Positions 1 through 5,893 of a stretch of DNA of 7,096 nt are shown in pieces; within the stretch, counting starts at the first letter, position 1, and each line of letters opens with the position of its first letter. The notes below the pieces were generated by a model. The model was not told the DNA's origin. It saw only the letters and a list, made by a program, of their open reading frames with translations, and ran no database searches. A program made the translations under genes and the position numbers. The stretch covers positions 1-7,096 of the forward strand of contig USLE01000060.1 of the NCBI GenBank assembly GCA_900555465.1, given 5' to 3'. The DNA comes from an uncultured Butyricicoccus sp. (GTDB taxonomy: Bacteria > Bacillota > Clostridia > Oscillospirales > Butyricicoccaceae).

Positions 1-1
1 G

Positions 2-682
2 TCCGCTGCCGCGCTCTCCTTTGAAGAGGAGGACCAGCGCGCCCTGTCGGGCGCGATCAAGCTCGGCACGGCCGATCAGGTCAGGCAGGTCGTGCGCACG
101 CTGACCGAACGGCTCGGCCAGACCGGGCTGTCCTCGTCCCGCTGCTATCTGTTCCTGCTCGAGATGGTCGCCTGCCTGATCCGTCTGGCCCGCACCGGCG
201 GGCTCAAGGTGGAAGAGGTCTTTGGCGAACACTTCACCGGCGTGGTTCCCATCTCGGATTTCTCCAATCTGGAGGAGCTCTGCCAGTGGCTCGAAGCGCA
301 CTGCCTCAAGCTGCATGACCTGCTGGGCCGCCAGCGTCTGGACTCCACCGGGCAGCTGATTGAGCGGGCAAAAGCGTTCATCGCCGACCACTATGCCGAC
401 GCGCAGCTCAATGTGGAGACTCTGTGCTCCCACCTGCATCTTTCGCCCACCTATTTTTCCACCCTGTTCAAGCGCGAGGTCGGCATGAGCTTTATTGCCT
501 ATGTCACCAAGGTGCGCATGGATCGCGCCGCGCAGCTGCTGCAGGATACGGACGAAAAAACCTACCGCATCGCCGAACAGACCGGCTACACCGATCCCAA
601 TTACTTCAGCTATGTGTTCAAGCGCCATTTCGGCCTGTCCCCCTCGAAATTCCGGGCGGGACAGAGCGCTGAGAACCGATAA
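2..682 (+). CDS. YesN-type response regulator, C-terminal part with AraC-family DNA-binding domain (5' end outside window)
   Basis: The frame is open from base 2 with no stop, so the gene starts before the window and the first 227 visible residues are its C-terminal part. The GTG at 92 is internal to this open frame and has no ribosome binding site, so it is not a credible start. The last ~97 residues (about 365-655) are an AraC-type double helix-turn-helix. The first unit contains LCSHLHLSPTYFSTLFKREVG. The second contains the family hallmark IAEQTGYTDPNYFSYVFKRHFG, followed by LSPSKFR. The ~120 residues before it match the poorly conserved linker of YesN-like regulators; the expected receiver domain with its phosphorylated Asp would lie upstream and cannot be seen. 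It precedes a YesM-type kinase by 53 bases, so the two almost certainly form a two-component pair. By inference it is a transcriptional activator of this locus. A one-component AraC regulator is possible but less likely given the partner. Confidence 0.88.
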   Translation, partial: SAAALSFEEEDQRALSGAIKLGTADQVRQVVRTLTERLGQTGLSSSRCYLFLLEMVACLIRLARTGGLKVEEVFGEHFTGVVPISDFSNLEELCQWLEAHCLKLHDLLGRQRLDSTGQLIERAKAFIADHYADAQLNVETLCSHLHLSPTYFSTLFKREVGMSFIAYVTKVRMDRAAQLLQDTDEKTYRIAEQTGYTDPNYFSYVFKRHFGLSPSKFRAGQSAENR

Positions 683-686
683 AACA

Positions 687-710
687 GCCCGCCGGTCCGC
701 CGCTGCGGGC
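687..710 (+). other. Small GC-rich hairpin between response regulator and kinase genes
   Basis: GCCCGC (687-692) is perfectly complementary to GCGGGC (705-710). Inside it CGG (693-695) can pair with CCG (700-702) around a TCCG loop, leaving a two-base bulge (703-704). It starts five bases after the regulator's stop codon and ends ten bases before the kinase ribosome binding site. There is no T-run after it, so it is not a standard intrinsic terminator. It could limit read-through, protect an RNA end or tune expression of the kinase relative to the regulator, or it could be chance in GC-rich DNA. Confidence 0.35.
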
Positions 711-720
711 CATGTTCCGG

Positions 721-728
721 AAAGGAGG
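721..728 (+). promoter_or_regulatory. Ribosome binding site that sets the kinase start at 736
   Basis: AAAGGAGG is a near-perfect Shine-Dalgarno sequence, seven bases before GTG at 736. The in-frame ATG at 712 lies upstream of this site and would make the site part of the coding region, so the GTG is the better start. Confidence 0.8.
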
Positions 729-735
729 GAGAACC

Positions 736-2544
736 GTGAACATCTTTCGCAGATTTTCCAAGCGCGTTTCCGCGCGCTACCGCAAAATGAGCATCCGGAT
801 GGTCCTCTCCCTCTCCTTCACCGCCGTGGCGGTGACCGGTATCCTGCTCATGGGCTTCAGCATGATCTGGCGGTTCGGTTCGAGCAACCAGCAGCTGGTT
901 GCGGAAAACAGCCAGCGCGTGCTGGCGCAGGCCAACCTGAATCTGGACAGCTATCTGCGCCGGATGATGCGCATTTCAGACGCGGTCTACTACGGTGTTG
1001 TCAAAAACATCGACCTCGCCGAGGGCAACCTCACCGGCGCGCTGAATCTCCTTTATGAGGAAAACCGCGATGATCTGGTCTCGATCGCAGCCTTTGACAG
1101 CGGCGGCGAACTGGTGGCCTCGGTCCCGCTTTCCACCTTGAAGGAAGGCAGCGCCCCGGAGGACAGCCTCTGGTTCCGGGCTGCCCTCGGCAACATGGAG
1201 AACCTGCATTTCTCCACCCCGCATGTACAGAACCTGTTCCGCGACCCGGACAACCCTTACCGCTGGGTGGTCTCGCTCAGCCGCCATATCCAGCTGACCC
1301 GGGACGGGGTCACGGAAAACGGCGTGCTTCTGGTCGATATGAGCTTTGCCGGCATCGAACAGGTCTGCCGGGACGTAGAACTGGCCAACGGCGGCTATAT
1401 GTACCTCATCGACGGGGACGGCGAGATCATCTACCATCCCCGGCAGCAGCTGATCTACGCGGGCCTGCTCGAGGAAAACAACCTGCAGGCGGCTTCTTAT
1501 TCGGACGGCAACCATCTGGAGCGCTTTCAGGGCGAACAGCGCCATATCACGGTCAAGACCGTGGGCTACACCGGCTGGAAGCTGGTCGGCGTCGCCCCCA
1601 ATGAGAGCTCCGAACTGCCCGAGCTGTTCCTGTTCGGCCTGTCGCTCGTCCTTTTCTTTGTGTTTCTGATGGCTTTCCTCAACTTCCGCATCTCCGCCTA
1701 TATCTCCGACCCCATCCGCCGCCTGGAGCAGTCCATCAAGGAGCTCGAAAGCGGACGGCAGAACGTGGAGATCGAAGAGGCCGGCTGCTACGAAGTGCAG
1801 CGCCTGAGCCATGCGGTGCGCTCTATGGTGTCCACCATGCACCATCTGATGGACGACATCATCGAGCAGGAGGGCCAGAAGCGCCGCAGCGAACTCGAGG
1901 TGCTGCAATCGCAGATCAACCCGCACTTCCTCTACAATACGCTGGATTCCGTCATCTGGATGACCGAGTCCGGGCGGCAGGAGGAGGCCATTCAGATGGT
2001 CACCTCGCTCGCCCGCCTGTTCCGCATTGCCCTGAGCCGCGGCAACAGCATCATCCCGCTGGCCGACGAGCTCGAGCACGCCCGGCACTACATGACCATC
2101 CAGCAGATCCGTTTTAAAAATAAGTTCCAAACCAAAATTACCGCCCAGCCGGGCACCGAAGGGCTTTACACGCTCAAGCTCATCGTCCAGCCCATTCTGG
2201 AAAACGCGATCTACCACGGCATGGCTTCCGCGGAGGACGACGGTCTGATCTCGGTCACCGCCTGCCGCGCGGGGGATGACCTGATCATCGACGTATCGGA
2301 CAACGGCCTCGGCATGCGGCCCGAAGTCGCGGCCTCCCTGCTGGACGAGAACCGGCCCGAGGTGCGCACCAGCGGTTCGGGCATCGGCGTGCGCAATGTC
2401 CATCAGCGCATCCGCCTCACCTTCGGCCCCGAATACGGCCTGACCATCTTCAGCGAGCCCGACGAGGGCACGCTGGTCCGCATCCGGCTGCCCGCCCTCA
2501 CCCGGGAAGAGGCCGACCGCTATCAGCAGGAGGGCACGCCATGA
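736..2544 (+). CDS. YesM-type sensor histidine kinase (Cache sensor, HAMP, His_kinase, HATPase_c)
   Basis: This 602-residue membrane kinase should autophosphorylate on sensing an extracellular signal and pass the phosphate to the regulator encoded just upstream. Domains in order, numbered from the GTG start: a short basic cytoplasmic tail; membrane segment 1 (about 22-45); an extracellular region (about 46-294) that looks like a double-Cache domain, including the typical YMYLIDGDGEIIYHP stretch (about 220-234); membrane segment 2 (about 295-317); HAMP (about 318-372); and the LytS/YesM phosphoacceptor motif QINPHFLYNTLD with the likely phosphorylated His397. The ATPase follows, with N-box LENAIYHG (Glu489, Asn490), G1 box DNGLGM (522-527) and G2 box GSGIGVRNV (547-555). 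All catalytic elements are intact. The stop overlaps the next start as ATGA, so it is coupled to the downstream binding-protein gene. The signal cannot be read from the sequence; the context points to galactose, glucose or a related sugar. Confidence 0.95.
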   Translation: MNIFRRFSKRVSARYRKMSIRMVLSLSFTAVAVTGILLMGFSMIWRFGSSNQQLVAENSQRVLAQANLNLDSYLRRMMRISDAVYYGVVKNIDLAEGNLTGALNLLYEENRDDLVSIAAFDSGGELVASVPLSTLKEGSAPEDSLWFRAALGNMENLHFSTPHVQNLFRDPDNPYRWVVSLSRHIQLTRDGVTENGVLLVDMSFAGIEQVCRDVELANGGYMYLIDGDGEIIYHPRQQLIYAGLLEENNLQAASYSDGNHLERFQGEQRHITVKTVGYTGWKLVGVAPNESSELPELFLFGLSLVLFFVFLMAFLNFRISAYISDPIRRLEQSIKELESGRQNVEIEEAGCYEVQRLSHAVRSMVSTMHHLMDDIIEQEGQKRRSELEVLQSQINPHFLYNTLDSVIWMTESGRQEEAIQMVTSLARLFRIALSRGNSIIPLADELEHARHYMTIQQIRFKNKFQTKITAQPGTEGLYTLKLIVQPILENAIYHGMASAEDDGLISVTACRAGDDLIIDVSDNGLGMRPEVAASLLDENRPEVRTSGSGIGVRNVHQRIRLTFGPEYGLTIFSEPDEGTLVRIRLPALTREEADRYQQEGTP

Positions 2545-3497
2545 AAAGACGCAAGAACGACCTGATCCAGCTGGCTGTGCTGGTCACGCTCGGCGCTGCG
2601 GTCATCCTCTCGCTGGTCCTGCCCCAGATATTGCAGAGGCAGAGTCGCCCTGAGATCCTCTCCGTATCCATCCTGACACGTGATACAGACAGCTCGCTCT
2701 GGACCAATACCCGCCTCGGTATGGAGCAGGCGGCGGATGAATTGAACGCCGAGCTGCGCTTTCTCAGCCTCTCTGCGCCGAACGACGCCGCCGAGCAGGA
2801 CAGCCTGCTCCGCCGCGAGATCGAAGGCGGCGCGGACGCAGTGATCGCCGTCCCGGCTGACCCGGACGCGTTCGCCGCTACCCTGTCCGAGCTCTCTCCC
2901 TCCTGCCCCGTGGTCTCGATGGAGTCCCCGGCGGAGGGCGTGACCGGTACGGTCGCCGCCGACCCCGAAGCGCTCGGGCAGGCATTGGCCGCAGCGCTGC
3001 TGGAGGACTGGACCGCAGGCCCGGTCCTGCTGCTGGACACCGGCGGCGGCATCAACGACGCGATCACTGCCCGGCTGGAAGCCGCCCATGCTGCGCTGAC
3101 CGACGCCGGTGTGACAGTTGCTGTCCGGACCTGTACCGGGGAAGAGCTTGCCGCCGGCCTCGGCGCGCTGCTGGCGGACACCGGCAGCCGGTGGGTGATG
3201 ACCTTCGACGCCGTGTCCACGCTGCGAGCCGCCGAAGGCATGGAGCTGGCGCGGCGCAGCGTCCCGCTTTACGGCGTGGGCAGCACAGTGGACATCATCA
3301 GCGGTCTGGAGCAGGGCACCATCGCCGCTTCGGCCACATGGAGCGACTATGCCGCCGGGTATCTGGCTGTCGAACAGGCGGTCGCCGCTGCCCACGGGGA
3401 AGATGCTTCTTTTGCGCCGCTCCCCTTCTCCATCCTGCGAGGTGAGGATATCTATGAACCCAACAACCAGAAATTGCTTTTCCCGGTCGCTTCGTAG
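2541..3497 (+). CDS. Membrane-anchored periplasmic-binding-protein-like sugar sensor (Peripla_BP_4 type), probable kinase partner
   Basis: A 318-residue protein. The start ATG overlaps the kinase stop (ATGA) and has AGGAGGG six bases upstream (2528-2534). A basic N-terminus (MKRRK) is followed by a single hydrophobic segment (about 9-30) with no cysteine lipobox and no clear cleavage site, so it is probably an uncleaved anchor with the rest outside the cell. Residues ~38-300 follow the pattern of ribose/galactose-type binding proteins: an opening strand (LSVSILTRDTD), GADAVIAVPADPDAF near 98-111, PVLLLDTGGG near 161-170, and a late GVGSTVDIISGLEQGTIAAS block near 245-264. It lacks the MglB calcium loop and most MglB sugar residues. 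Such anchored binding proteins beside LytS/YesM kinases are known as sensors; Clostridium beijerinckii XylFII, which binds xylose and contacts a LytS kinase, is the clearest precedent. A sensory role here is inferred. The ligand is unknown. Confidence 0.8.
   Translation: MKRRKNDLIQLAVLVTLGAAVILSLVLPQILQRQSRPEILSVSILTRDTDSSLWTNTRLGMEQAADELNAELRFLSLSAPNDAAEQDSLLRREIEGGADAVIAVPADPDAFAATLSELSPSCPVVSMESPAEGVTGTVAADPEALGQALAAALLEDWTAGPVLLLDTGGGINDAITARLEAAHAALTDAGVTVAVRTCTGEELAAGLGALLADTGSRWVMTFDAVSTLRAAEGMELARRSVPLYGVGSTVDIISGLEQGTIAASATWSDYAAGYLAVEQAVAAAHGEDASFAPLPFSILRGEDIYEPNNQKLLFPVAS
3439..3447 (+). promoter_or_regulatory. Ribosome binding site that sets the mglB-like start at 3454
   Basis: GAGGTGAGG lies six bases before ATG 3454, inside the end of the preceding gene. 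It supports the start that yields a proper lipoprotein signal peptide and argues against the longer in-frame ATG at 3349, which would put 35 unrelated residues before the signal sequence. Confidence 0.75.
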
Positions 3498-4530
3498 CGC
3501 TCTTGGCCTACTGGCGGCGCTGCTGCTTATGCTGCTCCCCGCCTGCGGCGGAGAACCCGAGCCGTCCGACACGCTGCGCGTCGGGGTCTCGCTGTATACG
3601 CTGGACGATACCTTTATCTCCTCCGTGGTGCAGAATATGGAGCGCACCGCGCAGGAAACCGAAGCGGCCGCCGGGCTGAAGATCAACCTGTCCATTGTCG
3701 ACGGGCGCAGCAACCAGACCACCCAGCTCGAGCAGGTGGACCGCTTCATTGCCCGCGGCTATGACGTGCTGTGCGTCAACATCGTCGACCGGACGGCTGC
3801 GGCCGTGGTCGTCGATAAAGCGCAGGAGGCAGGCATCCCGCTCATCTTCTTCAACCGCCAGCCGGTAGACGAGGACATCCGCCGCGGCGAGCAGGTCTAC
3901 TATGTCGGCGTGGACGCACAGGGCAACGGTGCCCTGCAGGGACAGCTGGTGCTCGACGTCTGGCAGCAGGAGCAGGCCGCCCTCGACCGCAACGGCGACG
4001 GGGTGCTCCAGTACGCCATGCTGGAGGGCGAGCCCGGCCATCAGGACGCCCTGCTGCGCACCGAATATTCGGTCAAGACGCTTACCGATGCAGGCGTTGC
4101 CGTTGAAAAGCTCGCCAGCGATACGGCAAACTGGAACCGCAGTCAGGCGAGCGCCCGGGTCGCACTCTGGCTGCAGGAACTCGGCAGCAAGATCGAAGTC
4201 ATCTTCTCCAACAATGACGATATGGCGCTCGGCGCCATCGACGCATATAAAGCCGCGGGCGTCGCGCCACTGCCCCTGATCGTAGGGGTGGACGCCACCG
4301 CCCCCGCGCTCGAGTCCATCGCTGCCGGCGAGCTGTACGGCACCGTGCTCAACGACGCCGAGGGCATGGCCTCGTCCATGATCGACCTGTCGCTCGCACT
4401 CTGGGCGGGCGAAGACCCTGCAGACGCGGTCAGCCTGACGGACGGGCACTACATCTGGCTCCCCTACCGCGAGGTCACGCAGGAAAACCTGTCCGACTTT
4501 ATCACTACCGAACCCCCTGTATCCCAATAG
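3454..4530 (+). CDS. mglB: MglB-like D-glucose/D-galactose-binding lipoprotein
   Basis: 358 residues. A basic n-region and a run of Leu/Ala lead to the lipobox LPAC, with Cys31 as the lipid-anchored first mature residue, so it sits on the outer face of the membrane. From residue ~41 it aligns throughout with E. coli MglB. Recalling the MglB structure, all its sugar-contacting residues have counterparts: Tyr48, Asp52, Phe54, Asn134, His196, Asp198, Arg202, Trp227, Asn254, Asp280 and Asn300. The calcium loop DRNGDGVLQ (178-186) plus Glu248 is also kept; the one non-identical position (Val for Gln) is, as I recall, a main-chain ligand. Glucose/galactose binding is therefore a strong prediction. 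It overlaps the previous gene by 44 bases. No mglA ATPase or mglC permease follows; the next genes are galK and galE. It may present sugar to the neighbouring kinase, feed a transporter encoded elsewhere, or both. The gene symbol reflects homology, not a proven transport role. Confidence 0.9.
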   Translation: MNPTTRNCFSRSLRSALGLLAALLLMLLPACGGEPEPSDTLRVGVSLYTLDDTFISSVVQNMERTAQETEAAAGLKINLSIVDGRSNQTTQLEQVDRFIARGYDVLCVNIVDRTAAAVVVDKAQEAGIPLIFFNRQPVDEDIRRGEQVYYVGVDAQGNGALQGQLVLDVWQQEQAALDRNGDGVLQYAMLEGEPGHQDALLRTEYSVKTLTDAGVAVEKLASDTANWNRSQASARVALWLQELGSKIEVIFSNNDDMALGAIDAYKAAGVAPLPLIVGVDATAPALESIAAGELYGTVLNDAEGMASSMIDLSLALWAGEDPADAVSLTDGHYIWLPYREVTQENLSDFITTEPPVSQ

Positions 4531-4573
4531 GCTAAAATACATCCCCGCAAAATCATAAAATGAGGTGACAACT

Positions 4574-5875
4574 ATGCACACTCCCACACAGCTTCTGCAA
4601 ACCCTGTCCGATGGCCAGCACGATCCGGTTCTGGCCGCTCTGTACGCGCTGGACGGCACCCGCGAGAGCCTGGATAAGGCCCGCGCCCGCGCGGTCCACG
4701 TTGTTTCGCGCTTCATCGAAGAATTCTCTCCCGCGTCCGATGCTGCGGCCGCGCTGTTCACCGGCCCGGGCCGCACCGAGATCGGCGGCAACCACACCGA
4801 CCACCAGCACGGCCATGTGCTGTGCGGCAGCGTGGATCTGGATATGCTGGCCTGCGCCGCGCCCAACGGGCTGGACGTCATCCGCGTCCACTCCGAGGGA
4901 TATCCCGCCCTCGAGGTCGCGCTGGACAGCCTGTCCCCCCGCGAGGATGAGAAAAACACCTCTGCGGCGCTGGTGCGCGGCGTCGCCGCCAAGATCGCCG
5001 AACTGGGGCATACGCTGTGCGGCTTTGATGCCTATGTGACCTCGAACGTGCTGTCCGGCTCCGGTCTGTCCTCCTCGGCCGCTTACGAGGTGCTGATCGG
5101 CAACATCCTCAACCATCTCTGCTGCGGCGGCGCGCTCGACCCGGTCGAGATCGCCAAGATCGGCCAGTACGCGGAAAACGTCTACTTCGGCAAGCCCTGC
5201 GGCCTGATGGACCAGATGGGCTCGGCGGTAGGCGGCGCGGTCGCCATCGACTTCCACGACCCGGCCTCCCCGGTGGTCCGCCGCGCGGACTATGACTTCT
5301 CCGCTTCGGGCCATGCGCTCTGCATTGTGGACACCGCCTCGAGCCACGGTGACCTGACCGACGACTACGCCGACATCACCCGGGAAATGGGGGCTGTGGC
5401 CGCGTATTTCGGTCAGAAATTCCTCCGCGATGTGCCGGAGGCAGATTTCCACGCGGCGCTGCCTGCCCTGCGCGCATCCTGCGGCGACCGTGCGGTGCTC
5501 CGCGCCCTGCACTACTACGAGGATGACCGCCGCGCGGTGGAAGAAGCCGAGGCGCTCGCCGCAGGGGATTTCCCCCGCTTCCTTGCGCTGGTCAATGCCT
5601 CCGGGCTGTCCTCTGCGCTGCACCTGCAGAACACCTGGTCGATCTCCGACCCGCGGCAGCAGGCCATCCCCGTGTGCCTGGCAGTCGGACGTGAGCTGCT
5701 CGAGGGCACCGGCGCGATCCGCGTCCACGGCGGCGGCTTTGCAGGCACCATTCAGGCCTTTGTGCCGAATGATAAGCTCGTCTCGTTCAAGACCGGCATG
5801 GAAGCCCTGCTCGGCCCCGGCAAGTGCCATATCCTGCACATCCGTCCGCAGGGCGGCATCAAAATTATCGGTTAA
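4574..5875 (+). CDS. galK: Galactokinase, Firmicute variant (GHMP kinase family)
   Basis: Phosphorylates galactose with ATP to galactose-1-phosphate, the entry step of the Leloir pathway, in the cytoplasm. 433 residues, somewhat longer than the ~380-390 of E. coli and Lactococcus enzymes, with extra N-terminal residues before the first motif. The GHMP motifs are present in order. Motif 1 is GPGRTEIGGNHTDHQHG (64-80), with Arg67 and Asp76 in their usual places. Motif 2 is SGSGLSSSA (161-169), the phosphate-binding loop. Then comes CGLMDQ (209-214), with the presumed catalytic base Asp213, and motif 3 is GGGFAG (386-391). Motif 1 differs from the canonical GEHTDY: Asn73 replaces the Glu and His77 the Tyr. 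The ATG at 4574 is chosen because AGGTG lies six bases upstream; the GTG at 4565 is part of that ribosome binding site. galE and galT follow directly, which supports galactose over other GHMP substrates. Confidence 0.9.
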   Translation: MHTPTQLLQTLSDGQHDPVLAALYALDGTRESLDKARARAVHVVSRFIEEFSPASDAAAALFTGPGRTEIGGNHTDHQHGHVLCGSVDLDMLACAAPNGLDVIRVHSEGYPALEVALDSLSPREDEKNTSAALVRGVAAKIAELGHTLCGFDAYVTSNVLSGSGLSSSAAYEVLIGNILNHLCCGGALDPVEIAKIGQYAENVYFGKPCGLMDQMGSAVGGAVAIDFHDPASPVVRRADYDFSASGHALCIVDTASSHGDLTDDYADITREMGAVAAYFGQKFLRDVPEADFHAALPALRASCGDRAVLRALHYYEDDRRAVEEAEALAAGDFPRFLALVNASGLSSALHLQNTWSISDPRQQAIPVCLAVGRELLEGTGAIRVHGGGFAGTIQAFVPNDKLVSFKTGMEALLGPGKCHILHIRPQGGIKIIG

Positions 5876-5893
5876 AGAAAGGAAGCGACAGCT

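Noticed and set aside
495..1058. 187-codon plus-strand frame across the regulator-kinase junction
   Set aside because: It is out of frame with two well-supported genes, has an Arg/Pro/Ser-rich translation and has no ribosome binding site.
2110..2142. Short AT-rich patch within the kinase gene
   Set aside because: It encodes the Phe/Lys/Asn-rich segment RFKNKFQTKIT that is normal at this place in YesM/LytS kinases, so it is not an insertion or transfer scar.
976..2403. 475-codon open frame on the minus strand
   Set aside because: It lies wholly inside the kinase gene, has no recognisable motif or ribosome binding site, and is the kind of antisense frame expected from GC-biased third positions.
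3349..3453. N-terminal extension of the mglB-like gene to ATG 3349
   Set aside because: It would bury the lipoprotein signal peptide behind 35 unrelated residues; ATG 3454 has a well-spaced ribosome binding site and begins the signal peptide.
2523..3749. Minus-strand frames over the anchored binding-protein gene (408 and 247 codons)
   Set aside because: Ser/Ala/Arg-rich translations with no domain signal, opposite a gene with a convincing start, anchor and binding-protein fold.
4501..4573. Possible intrinsic terminator after the mglB-like gene
   Set aside because: No inverted repeat followed by a T-run was found, so read-through to galK remains the simplest reading.
3508..4992. 494-codon open frame on the minus strand
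   Set aside because: It spans the mglB-like gene, the gap and the start of galK on the opposite strand. Both sense genes have full family motifs; the antisense product is low-complexity and matches nothing known to me.
4553..5839. 428-codon open frame on the minus strand over galK
   Set aside because: Shadow of galK: its Gly/Val/Ala/Arg-rich composition reflects codon bias of the real gene.
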